Assembly: GCA_003131925.1 (NCBI GenBank)
Contig: PKWC01000033.1
Span: 15,943 to 29,055 of the forward strand
From: Alphaproteobacteria bacterium
Lineage (GTDB): Bacteria; Pseudomonadota; Alphaproteobacteria; Micropepsales; Micropepsaceae
Reading direction: 5' to 3'
DNA: 13,113 bases
The position numbers and the translations under genes were made by a program. The notes under the pieces were generated by a model, which saw only the letters and a program-made list of their open reading frames with translations, was not told where the DNA came from and ran no database searches. Shown here piece after piece: positions 1 to 7,500 of the stretch (positions are counted from its first letter, which is position 1; each line of letters starts with the position of its first letter).

Positions 1-1853
1 CGGCCGAGAAAGTTCTCGACGGTCGGACGCCAGCCGGCCTGCACCATGTCGAGATCGACGGCCTGGGCTAGGCGATCGGCCTCGGCGATGCGCTGCTCGA
101 CCGTGTGGGACGAGACGCCCGCGCCGTAGCGGTCGCCCTTCTCGTAGAGCGCATTGACGCCGAAAGAGGCGCAGTGGGCGAAAAGCGTTGCCTGCTCCTC
201 GCCGGTGAGGGTGGTGAGCCAGTCCCAGAGATCGGCCTTGTCCTTGGGCAGCCGCTCTTCCCAGACCTTGTGACGCGCGTCGATGGCCTTCGCTGCAGGC
301 GTGTCCTTCAGCCCCTGTGCCTGTACCGGGAAGCTGGCGCTGCGGACCGACACCTCCATCGCCGTCCCGTAGGAGAAATAGCGGGAGAAGACATCGAGGC
401 AGAACTTGTGCAGCACGGCCTGGAACGCCACGGCGGGCGTGTTCGCCAGCTTGTCGCGCAGCGCCAGCGTCCGCTCCGCGGTCAGCTCGGTCACGAGGCG
501 GTCCGGAAGCGGCTTCAGGTCCTCGTCGTCCTCATCCTCCGATCCGGCGATCTGTCCGCCGATGGTGATGACGGCGCGCTGAATCACGGGCGCGTCGGGA
601 TCGGCGCCGTGCGCCCCGGCCATCGCGGGATTGGTCTCGCCGTCCTGCTCCGGCTCGCCCACGGGCGCCTCGTCCTGCGGCCGGACATAGCCGCGGTGGA
701 CCGACAGGGCGCCTTCGGCGTCGATGCTGACGAAGACGCCGGCGCGGGCGATGTCGGCAGGATCATAGGTGACGGGCCGATTGTCGAAGGCGGCGAGCGC
801 CGCCTCGATCTCGCCGAGGCGTTCGTCCACCTCATCGGGCAGCTCGTCGGCGCCATCATACGCCTCCTCCAACTTGGCGTGCTCGGCGTTCAGCGCGTCG
901 ATCATCGCCTGCTCCTCGCTGGAAAGGTCGGCGGCGACGCCCTCCAGTTCGCGCAGGCCCTGTGTGTGGCCGTAGGGGAAGTCGATGGCGACCTCGATCC
1001 ACTTCCACCCCTCGGCAGCGACCGTCTCCGCCTCGGCCTTCAGTTTCTCGGCGACCATGCCGTCGAGCAGCGCGATGTCTTCGAGCCAGCCCCCGTCGTC
1101 GGACTGGAACAGGTCGCGCAGCACCGCGCCGCCGGCCGCCTCATAGGCGTCGAGACCGACGAACACCGCCCGCCGGTCGGAGGCGCGCACCGCCTTCTCC
1201 GTCAGCATGCGGCGGATCTGATAGGGCTCCTTCTGCCAGGAGCCAGAGATCGCCTGCCAGACCTGCTCCTGGCGAGCATGGTCGACCGTGACGGTGAAGG
1301 CCATGAGCTGCTCGAGCGACATGCCGTTCTCGGCATAGACGTCGAGCAAGGCCGGCGCGACCGACGCCAGGCGCAGGCGCTGCTTCACGACGTTCACACC
1401 GACGAAGAAGGCGGCCGCGATGTCCTCCTCGGAGCGCCCCTTCTCGCGCAGGGCCTGGAAGGCGCGGAACTGGTCGAGCGGGTGCAGCGGCGCGCGCTGG
1501 ATATTCTCGGCCAGCGAGTCGTCCTCACCGAGAATGTCGGTCGCGGGATCGCGGACCACGCACGGAACCGGCGCGGTCTTGGCCAGACGCTTCTGCTTCA
1601 CCAGCAGTTCAAGCGCCCGGTAGCGCCGGCCGCCGGCCGGGATCTCGAACATGCCGGTCTCGGCGCCCTCGGCGTCGAGGACCGGCCGGACGTTCAGGCT
1701 CTGGAGCAGCGTGCGCCGGGCGATATCCTCGGCCAGCTCCTCGATTGAGACGCCGGCCTTCACACGCCGGACATTGGACTGGCTCAGCACCAGCTTGTTG
1801 AAGGGAATGTCGCGCGAGGACGACAGGGTGATCTTCTGAACGGCAGTAGCCAT
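1..1853 (-). CDS. ParB/RepB/Spo0J-family DNA-binding protein, plasmid/ICE type (3' end missing)
   Basis: Reading leftward from an ATG at 1851-1853, an open frame continues without a stop to the window edge, giving 617 codons of a larger protein. The N-terminal ParB domain has both nucleotide-binding signatures of the family: GGRRYRA at residues 74-80, matching the GERRxRA box, and ENIQR at 116-120. A helix-turn-helix-like stretch follows (about 140-188). ParB-family proteins bind and hydrolyse CTP and clamp onto DNA at centromere-like sites. The long C-terminal part is acidic in places (SEDEDDED) and is not a domain I can name. At over 617 residues it is about twice the size of chromosomal ParB, which fits the large ParB-like proteins on alphaproteobacterial plasmids and ICEs. 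No ParA is visible, so a role in segregation or in regulation of the element is inferred. The start is supported by GGAG nine bases upstream and by the leader element shared with ardC. Confidence 0.88.
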   Translation of the reverse strand, partial: MATAVQKITLSSSRDIPFNKLVLSQSNVRRVKAGVSIEELAEDIARRTLLQSLNVRPVLDAEGAETGMFEIPAGGRRYRALELLVKQKRLAKTAPVPCVVRDPATDILGEDDSLAENIQRAPLHPLDQFRAFQALREKGRSEEDIAAAFFVGVNVVKQRLRLASVAPALLDVYAENGMSLEQLMAFTVTVDHARQEQVWQAISGSWQKEPYQIRRMLTEKAVRASDRRAVFVGLDAYEAAGGAVLRDLFQSDDGGWLEDIALLDGMVAEKLKAEAETVAAEGWKWIEVAIDFPYGHTQGLRELEGVAADLSSEEQAMIDALNAEHAKLEEAYDGADELPDEVDERLGEIEAALAAFDNRPVTYDPADIARAGVFVSIDAEGALSVHRGYVRPQDEAPVGEPEQDGETNPAMAGAHGADPDAPVIQRAVITIGGQIAGSEDEDDEDLKPLPDRLVTELTAERTLALRDKLANTPAVAFQAVLHKFCLDVFSRYFSYGTAMEVSVRSASFPVQAQGLKDTPAAKAIDARHKVWEERLPKDKADLWDWLTTLTGEEQATLFAHCASFGVNALYEKGDRYGAGVSSHTVEQRIAEADRLAQAVDLDMVQAGWRPTVENFLG

Positions 1854-1864
1854 GGGAGTAGTCT

Positions 1865-1913
1865 CCGCGGCGGGCGGCCAAGAGACTCTCTCTCGACCTC
1901 CAACCCGCCGCGA
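1865..1913 (-). promoter_or_regulatory. Two-stem structured leader element, copy A (upstream of parB-like gene)
   Basis: On the minus strand the transcript can form a 10-bp outer stem between 1904-1913 and 1865-1874 (UCGCGGCGGG with CCCGCCGCGG). Inside it is a 9-bp inner stem between 1890-1898 and 1876-1884, closing a five-base AGAGU loop at 1885-1889. The 3' strand of the outer stem runs straight into the GGAG ribosome binding site of the parB-like gene, so folding could control ribosome access. The same architecture occurs upstream of the ardC-like gene with different but still paired bases, which argues for a selected RNA structure. I do not recognise it as a named RNA family. Confidence 0.68.
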
Positions 1914-2058
1914 AAACCGGCGCAGCCCTCTTCCTCTCGGCGGACCGCGCCGCAAGCCGACGAACCAGAAAGCACGAAGCCGGAAGTCCGCCTTCCCGCT
2001 TTTCCGGATTTCCGGGCATTCACACCCCGGACATGAGGACGCGCAGCCGGATCGATTC

Positions 2059-2074
2059 CGACGCAGGCGCGTCG
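2059..2074. repeat. Inverted repeat downstream of the ardC-like gene
   Basis: A perfect 6-bp inverted repeat (CGACGC, four-base AGGC spacer, GCGTCG) lies about 32 bases beyond the ardC-like stop codon. Its position would suit a transcription terminator or mRNA end, but no T-run follows on the minus strand. I therefore call it only a hairpin-forming repeat. Confidence 0.35.
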
Positions 2075-2105
2075 CTAACGACCGCTGGTGTGAGGAGGCC
2101 CAGCA

Positions 2106-3053
2106 TCATGCCGCCTCCTGTGCTGTGGTGTCGGCGCTCTGGGTGTCGGGCAGGAAGCCGAGGATCCAGTCCGCGGCTTTGCTGGCCTGTGAGGCGGCGC
2201 GGACGACGGCGCGGTTGTCCTCGCGCAGTACCTCGAGCCAGGAGCCGATATAGTCAGCGTGGCGCACGGTCGGGACGATGCCGAGCGAAGCACAGCAGAA
2301 GGCGGCGTTCATCTCCGCCACCAGCTCCTCGAACGCATACTTCCTGCTGCCGAACACGCCGCCGAGATCGCGGCCGAGACGGGACGGATGGCCGCTGGCG
2401 TGCCCCAGCTCGTGCAGGGCCGTGCGGTGCCAGTTGATCGGCTCGAAATAGGCCTGCGGCGGCGGGACCATGACGAAGTCCGGGCCGGGCGCGTAGAAGG
2501 CACGGTTACCGCCGATGCGGAAGTCGACGCCGGTCGCGCGGATCAGCGCCTCGACCCTGGGTTCGATCAGGCCCGGTGGCGGGGGTGGCGCAACGGCCGC
2601 AACCTCAGCCGGCAGGTTTTCGCATTGGGCGGCGTTGAAGACGGTGAACCGCTTCAGGAACGGGATCGCGGTCGCTTCCTCGCCGGTCTCTCGCGCGCGT
2701 CGCCTCTCGTCATCCGGCACGAAGCGGTCGGCATAGACGACGGTTGTGCCGTGCTCGCCCTTGCGCACATTGCCGCCGAGCGAGAGCGCCTGGCGAAAGG
2801 TCAGCCAGCTCTGAGCGGGGAAGCCGTGCTCGATCACGGCGCCCCAGAGGATCAAGACGTTGATCCCCGAATAGTGCCGGCCAGTGGCGGCGTTCTTCGG
2901 CATGGCGAGCGGCGCCTTCGCCGCGGCCGTCCCCCAGGGCTGGACCCAGGGCACGCGGCCGGCCTCCAGCTCGGCGATGATCTTGCCGGTGATTTCGTCA
3001 TAGAGGCTCGTCCGGTCATGGCCGGGGCGTGCCGAAGCGGTCTTGCTGGACAT
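2106..3053 (-). CDS. ArdC-like antirestriction protein, ssDNA-binding/zincin-like metallopeptidase
   Basis: This complete 315-aa frame starts MSSKTASARPGHDRTSLYDE. The N-terminal half, about residues 15-150, matches the ArdC N-terminal (DUF1738) type with the VPWVQPW and YSGINVLILW segments, known in the family to bind single-stranded DNA. A proline-rich linker (PPPPPG, 156-161) leads to a zincin-like C-terminal domain with the zinc motif HELGH at 214-218 and a downstream EE at 242-243 that may supply the third ligand. ArdC proteins protect incoming conjugative DNA against host restriction. The catalytic histidines and glutamate are present, so the enzyme looks intact. It is read in the same direction as the downstream parB-like gene but with a separate leader, and divergently from the defence operon at 3315. 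It was probably carried in by the mobile element. A general zincin-like ArdC relative with another role is possible. Confidence 0.9.
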   Translation of the reverse strand: MSSKTASARPGHDRTSLYDEITGKIIAELEAGRVPWVQPWGTAAAKAPLAMPKNAATGRHYSGINVLILWGAVIEHGFPAQSWLTFRQALSLGGNVRKGEHGTTVVYADRFVPDDERRRARETGEEATAIPFLKRFTVFNAAQCENLPAEVAAVAPPPPPGLIEPRVEALIRATGVDFRIGGNRAFYAPGPDFVMVPPPQAYFEPINWHRTALHELGHASGHPSRLGRDLGGVFGSRKYAFEELVAEMNAAFCCASLGIVPTVRHADYIGSWLEVLREDNRAVVRAASQASKAADWILGFLPDTQSADTTAQEAA

Positions 3054-3062
3054 CGCGGATCT

Positions 3063-3110
3063 CCGCGACGGGCGCCGGAGGCCTCTCCTCCAGCCCTCAA
3101 CCCGTCACGG
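3063..3110 (-). promoter_or_regulatory. Two-stem structured leader element, copy B (upstream of ardC-like gene)
   Basis: On the minus strand, 3101-3110 pairs with 3063-3072 to form a 10-bp outer stem (CCGUGACGGG with CCCGUCGCGG, one U-G pair). Within it 3087-3094 pairs with 3074-3081 in an 8-bp inner stem around a five-base AGAGG loop. Compared with copy A, one outer pair changes from G-C to A-U on both sides and another from C-G to U-G, so pairing is preserved. The linker GGGTTGRRGG and the flanking GCGGAGA are shared with copy A. The ardC start codon lies ten bases downstream of the stem, whose end merges with the GGAG ribosome binding site. Confidence 0.68.
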
Positions 3111-3144
3111 CAAACCCGGTCCGCACTCTCACTCTAGGGGGCGT

Positions 3145-3161
3145 TGCGGGGTGTCCCCGCA
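3145..3161. repeat. Perfect 7-bp inverted repeat (hairpin 1 of 3)
   Basis: TGCGGGG and CCCCGCA flank a three-base TGT spacer, a compact and very stable stem-loop on either strand. It is the first of three consecutive hairpins upstream of the ardC-like gene. No T-run follows in either direction, so a simple terminator is not supported. Confidence 0.6.
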
Positions 3162-3172
3162 GAAGGGGGTGT

Positions 3173-3193
3173 GTCGGCGACGCCGGCGCCGAC
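3173..3193. repeat. Perfect 7-bp inverted repeat (hairpin 2 of 3)
   Basis: GTCGGCG at 3173-3179 and CGCCGAC at 3187-3193 flank a seven-base spacer. It follows hairpin 1 after eleven bases. Function is unknown; its place suggests the far leader of the ardC-like transcript or a protein-binding site. Confidence 0.55.
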
Positions 3194-3195
3194 CA

Positions 3196-3213
3196 GGGGG
3201 AAGGCTTTCCCCT
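3196..3213. repeat. Inverted repeat (hairpin 3 of 3)
   Basis: GGGGAA at 3197-3202 and TTCCCC at 3207-3212 flank a four-base GGCT spacer, with a possible extra G-T pair at the base. It begins two bases after hairpin 2 ends. A weaker repeat with similar sequence sits upstream of copy A at 1982-1996, suggesting the two leaders share more than the two-stem element. Confidence 0.5.
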
Positions 3214-3240
3214 CCCGTCCTTCCAGATTGCCGCCTACGA

Positions 3241-3275
3241 ACTCCCAGTTAGCGGGCCATTGACTTCCAATTAGC
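3241..3275 (+). promoter_or_regulatory. Direct repeat pair, candidate operator of the defence operon
   Basis: ACTCCCAGTTAGC at 3241-3253 and ACTTCCAATTAGC at 3263-3275 agree at 11 of 13 positions and lie exactly 22 bases apart, about two helical turns. This would place two protein subunits on the same DNA face. The second copy covers the -35 box and part of the spacer, so a regulator bound here could block or modulate polymerase. No regulator gene is visible in the window. The site assignment is inference from position and spacing. Confidence 0.5.
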
Positions 3276-3288
3276 CGACAGCGATAGT
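3260..3288 (+). promoter_or_regulatory. Sigma70-like promoter of the defence operon
   Basis: TTGACT at 3260-3265 (5 of 6 to the -35 consensus) is separated by 17 bases from GATAGT at 3283-3288 (4 of 6 to the -10 consensus). A start near 3295 would leave a leader of about 20 bases before the ATG at 3315, just enough for the AGG/GGGGA ribosome binding region at 3301-3310. This is the only good promoter I can place in front of the four-gene operon. Confidence 0.6.
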
Positions 3289-3314
3289 CCCAATCGACCG
3301 AGGTCGGGGATTAC

Positions 3315-4544
3315 ATGTTCGAACGGTTTGTGGAGCGGCGGGCGAAGGAGGCCCTTTCGGATACCCCGGTGGTCCTGATCGTGGGACCACGCCGGGCCGG
3401 CAAGACCACGCTCGCCCGAAAAATGGGGGAAGCCGGTCGAACCTATATCACGCTCGACGATCAGACGGTGCTTGAGGCCGCCCAATCCGATCCGGCCGGC
3501 TTCATTCGCGGCCTGGACCGAGCCATCATCGACGAAATCCAGCGCGCGCCCGACCTGCTGCTGGCGGTCAAAAAGACAGTCGATGAGGACTATCGCCCGG
3601 GTCGATTTCTGCTCACCGGCTCAGCGAATGTGCTGACCCTGCCGCGAATCGCCGACAGCCTGGCCGGCCGGATGGAAACCATCCAGATGCTGCCGCTGGC
3701 CAGGGCTGAGATCGAAGGCCGGACAGCGACCTTCCTGGAGCGCCTCTTCGAAGGGAAGATCCGGAGCCAGCGAGACGCGATCGTCGGCGATGATCTTGTC
3801 CAGCTCGTCCTGCTCGGAGGCTTTCCCGAGGCGATCAGCCGCGAAAGCGAGCGGCGGCGGCAAGATTGGTTACGGTCCTATGTCACCTCAATCCTGACCC
3901 GCGATCTGCGGGACATCGCCGAGGTGGAGAAACTAACCGAGCTTCCCAAGTTCGTGCGGCTACTGGCCGAACACTCCGGCCAGTTGGTCAACTATTCGCA
4001 GTTCGGGGGCGGCATCAACGTCAGCCACAAGACCGGGCAGCGTTATGTGGGGCTGCTCGAACAGGTGTTCCTGATTGCGACCGTGCAGCCGTGGTTCACC
4101 AATTCACTGAAGCGGATCGTCAAGACACCCAAGCTCCATTTCCTCGATTCCGGCCTGCTGGCAACCATACGCGGGCTCACCTTCGACCGGGTCAAGGCAG
4201 ATCGCGGGACGTTCGGCGCGCTGCTGGAGAGCTTCGTGTTCTCTGAGGTACTGAAACTCATGACAGGCTCTGACTTGCGGCTGACGCCTCATCACTTCCG
4301 GGACCGGGATATGCGTGAGGTCGACATCGTACTCGAGCGCGATGACGGGGCGATCGTAGGCATCGAGGTGAAGGCCAGCGCGACCGTTAAGAGTAGCGAC
4401 TTCGCGGGCCTGCGAGCCCTTGCCGAGGCCTGCGGGGACCGCTTCGCCTTCGGCGTCGTCCTCTACGACAGCGCAGACTTCGTACCGTTTAGTGATCGAC
4501 TGGCGGCCGCGCCATTGTCATGTTTGTGGGGGCAAATGCCATGA
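3315..4544 (+). CDS. AAA-type ATPase with DUF4143 / nuclease-fold C-terminus
   Basis: This complete 409-aa protein has a P-loop ATPase domain at its N-terminus: Walker A GPRRAGKT at residues 24-31, Walker B IIDEIQ ending at 76, and the LLTGSAN sensor-like segment soon after. The middle region resembles the winged-helix/lid part of DUF4143 ATPases. The C-terminal domain shows D337 in VDIV and E351-V-K353 in GIEVKAS, a layout like the D...ExK core of the PD-(D/E)xK nuclease fold. Family members are widespread, often solitary and of unclear function, so nuclease activity is not established. The start follows a GGGGA element and the promoter at 3260-3288. The stop overlaps the next gene's start as ATGA, so it is probably co-translated with the large helicase. 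It may be a regulator, motor or effector of the defence system, or a passenger. Confidence 0.85.
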   Translation: MFERFVERRAKEALSDTPVVLIVGPRRAGKTTLARKMGEAGRTYITLDDQTVLEAAQSDPAGFIRGLDRAIIDEIQRAPDLLLAVKKTVDEDYRPGRFLLTGSANVLTLPRIADSLAGRMETIQMLPLARAEIEGRTATFLERLFEGKIRSQRDAIVGDDLVQLVLLGGFPEAISRESERRRQDWLRSYVTSILTRDLRDIAEVEKLTELPKFVRLLAEHSGQLVNYSQFGGGINVSHKTGQRYVGLLEQVFLIATVQPWFTNSLKRIVKTPKLHFLDSGLLATIRGLTFDRVKADRGTFGALLESFVFSEVLKLMTGSDLRLTPHHFRDRDMREVDIVLERDDGAIVGIEVKASATVKSSDFAGLRALAEACGDRFAFGVVLYDSADFVPFSDRLAAAPLSCLWGQMP

Positions 4545-7500
4545 AGGCGTTCGAATTCGACCATCGTTTGATCGACTCCTACGCCCGCTTCTCGCGGTCC
4601 TTCAGCACCATTCGGTCTGACGACCTGAAGTCTGAAATCGATCGCCAATACGACGCTGGGCGCTTCTGGCCAGACGCCCTTCTGTCTCTCAATCCCCGCT
4701 ATCTTCAGGGAGCGACAGTGGATGATCTGGTCGATTCGGGCGACCTCGACGAAGCGACCGGTCACATTTTCCGTTTTGGCGCGACCCCGATACGGTTTCA
4801 TCGGCATCAGGCGCAGTCCATCGCGAAGGCTCGCACCGGCCAGAGCTACGTCGTCACAACCGGCACTGGTTCAGGAAAGTCGCTCTGCTTTTTCGTGCCA
4901 ATAGTCGATGCGATCGTCCGTGCGCGAAAAGCCGGGAGGGCGCGCAAAACGAGCGCTATCATCGTCTATCCGATGAACGCACTGGCCAACAGCCAGATGA
5001 ACGAGATCGATAAGTTCATCTCCCAGTCTGGCCTGCCAAGTGATCTCAAGCCGATCGTCCGGCGCTACACTGGTCAAGAAAGCCAAGAAGAGCGGCGACG
5101 GATTGCGGACGACCCGCCGGATATCCTCTTGACCAATTTTATGATGGCCGAACTACTACTCACGCGCCAAGACAGTCTCGACACCAAGGTCATAGAGAAC
5201 GCAACCGGTCTGAACTTTATCGTTCTCGACGAGCTGCATACCTATCGCGGCCGCCAAGGCGCTGATGTCGCCATCCTCGTGCGCCGCCTTCGAAATCGTT
5301 GCACGCCAGACAAAGCTCCAATCTGCATCGGGACCTCGGCCACCATGGCAAGTGAAGGATCTGAAACCAGCCGCGCACAGGCCGTCGCGGACGTTGCGTC
5401 GCGTCTTTTCGGTACGTTCATCGGTCCGGAATCGGTTATTGACGAGTCGCTGCAACGGGCGACGGATGATCTCCTGAAACTCGAGGATGTGCGACCGAAG
5501 CTGGCGCCCATTCTGACATCTGTGCTTCCCGATGTGCTGACAGATGAAGTTCTGACAAAGCACCCATTGGCGGTTTGGACCGAGCTGGCTATCGGGCTGG
5601 ATGACAAGCAGGAACTCAAGCGCAAAAAGCCAATTCCATTCCAAGATGCGGCTGAACTGCTGTCGAAGGATAGCGGTGTAGAGATTGAAACCTGCCGATC
5701 TGCCCTTGAGTCATTCCTGACCCGCATCAGCCTTCCGGAAACGGAACGGGGTGGCTTGGGAACAGGCGCATTTCTAGCGTTCAAACTTCATCAGTTTGTC
5801 TCGGGCGCGGGTGAGACTTTCACCACGCTGACCGAGAAGCCAAGGAATGTGCTGTTCGAGGGGCAGCTCGAAGATCCCGACGCGCCGGGACATCGGCTCT
5901 ATCCGACCCGGTTCTGCCGGGAATGTGGACATGAGGTTCACGTCGTTTCCAAGAGCGATGATGTCGGTGGGGTGCGGTTTATTCCAAGGAACATCGATGA
6001 TGCGCCTCTCGACGATCAAGAAGGAGACACTGCTGGCTATCTGACCCCCACTGGCGGTGACGATCCAGATTATGCCTTCACCGGTGACATCGAGACCTAC
6101 CCGGAGGATTGGCGAGAAGAGCGTAATGGCGTCGAGCGGCTTCGGGCGAACAGGAAGCGCCGGGCTCCCCAGATGATAAAGGTAGCTCCAGATGGACGCC
6201 CAGATTCATCAGGGAGAAGTTTTTGGTTCATTCCGGGGAAATTCGGTTTTTGTCCGTGCTGCCTCGATCAGCCGCATCCGAGTATGCGCGAACGCACCAA
6301 GCTTGCAGGCCTATCCGGTGAAGGCCGCAGCTCAGCCACGACACTTCTAGTTTCGACCGCCTTGGAATGGATGAATTGGAGGAACAGCGGCGTTCCAAAA
6401 GAGAAACGCAAGCTGCTCGGCTTCACGGACAACCGCCAGGATGCGGCTCTCCAGGCGGGTCATTTCAATGACTATCTGTTCGTAAGTCTACTGCGTGGTG
6501 CGATCCTGCGGGCGGTTCTGGACGCCGGCGACGATGGCATGGCCGAGGACGAATTTGGTCTCCGAGTTGTAAAGGCGCTGGGATTCACCGCGGCTAACAA
6601 GGACGCCCGTATCCATTGGATGCTGGATCCGGAGTCAGGGGCCGTAGTCCGCGAAGACGCGCAACGCTCTTTAGCGAAAGTTCTCGCCCATCGGGTCTGG
6701 ACTGATCTCCGCCGGGGCTGGCGCTACACGAACCCGAGTCTCTCCGTTCTCAAGCTCATCGACGTCGCCTTCATCGGGCTCGATGAGATTGCCGCAGACA
6801 CCGAACGGATGGCGGCCATCCTGCCGGATCTCGGCAAGCTCGACGCGCCAGCGCGGAAAGCGATGTTGAAACTGCTGCTCGGCGCCATGCTCGACGGCCT
6901 AGCCGTGGGTACGGAAGCTTTGGATCTGACCGAGCTCGACTCCGTGGCCCAAAAGTCACGAAATCTGTTGCGGTCACCGTGGGCCATCGACTCGAAGGAA
7001 ACGCCCAGAAGTCGCACGGCGATGTTTTTGCAAGCGCCGGGCAAGGACAGGGTGGGACTGCGGGAGGAGCAGACGATCATCCGAGCGGGACATAACTCCC
7101 GTATCGGACGCCTCATCAATCGCAAGAGCGTCATCGGGACCAAGCTTGGGAAGTCGGACTACCTGAGCGTGATGACCGCCCTGATGGAACTCCTTTCGCA
7201 GGAAGGAGTGGTGTCTCGCGTCGACATCGAGGCTGACCAACAAGGTTGGCGTTTGTCACCTTCAGCTGTTCGCATCGTTCCTGGCGAAGCCGTTCGGAAA
7301 AAGACAGCTCAGGGAAACCTATATTTTCATGATCTTTACAATGAGATCGCTGAAGATCTGAAGGCCGGTCGTAGCAGTTTTTGGGGGCTGGAAGGCCGTG
7401 AACACACCGCCCAAGTGTCGCAAAGACAGCGCGAATGGCGCGAGTGGCGCTTCCGTTTTGAAAAGGAAGACCAAGAAAATCTCACGAGGAATGCCGCTGA

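Larger units (their letters stand above)
1854..2105 (-). promoter_or_regulatory. Leader/intergenic region upstream of the parB-like gene
   Basis: This is 252 bases without a convincing gene, between the end of the ardC-like gene and the start of the parB-like gene. Its left end holds the two-stem RNA-like element at 1865-1913. Further upstream there are short inverted repeats: GGAAG/CTTCC at 1982-1996, CCGGA/TCCGG at 2004-2015, and CGACGC/GCGTCG at 2059-2074. I see no convincing -35/-10 pair on the minus strand. The hairpin nearest the ardC stop (2059-2074) has no T-run after it, so it is not a standard intrinsic terminator, and read-through from ardC is possible. Confidence 0.5.
3054..3314. 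promoter_or_regulatory. Divergent intergenic region between ardC-like gene and defence operon
   Basis: These 261 bases contain no convincing gene. Going right from the ardC-like start they hold the leader element copy B (3063-3110), three consecutive hairpin-forming repeats (3145-3161, 3173-3193, 3196-3213), a direct repeat pair (3241-3253 and 3263-3275), and a plus-strand sigma70-like promoter (3260-3288). The two transcription units therefore diverge from here. I could not assign a minus-strand promoter for ardC with confidence. Confidence 0.7.

Noticed and set aside
105..1748. 547-aa open frame on the plus strand
   Set aside because: It lies antisense to the ParB-like gene, whose protein has clear family motifs. 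Long antisense frames are common in GC-rich coding DNA, and the translated product shows no recognisable domain.
1609..2019. 136-aa open frame on the minus strand crossing the parB-like start
   Set aside because: It overlaps the ParB N-terminal coding region in another frame and the structured leader, and its product is Arg/Ala-rich without a domain.
2059..2074. Intrinsic terminator for the ardC-like gene
   Set aside because: The hairpin is real, but no T-run follows on the minus strand.
2259..3137. 292-aa open frame on the plus strand
   Set aside because: It is antisense to the ardC-like gene and its leader; the minus strand carries the HELGH metallopeptidase motif.
3145..3213. CRISPR array or tandem repeat
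   Set aside because: The three hairpins differ in sequence and are not repeats of one unit; there are no regular spacers.
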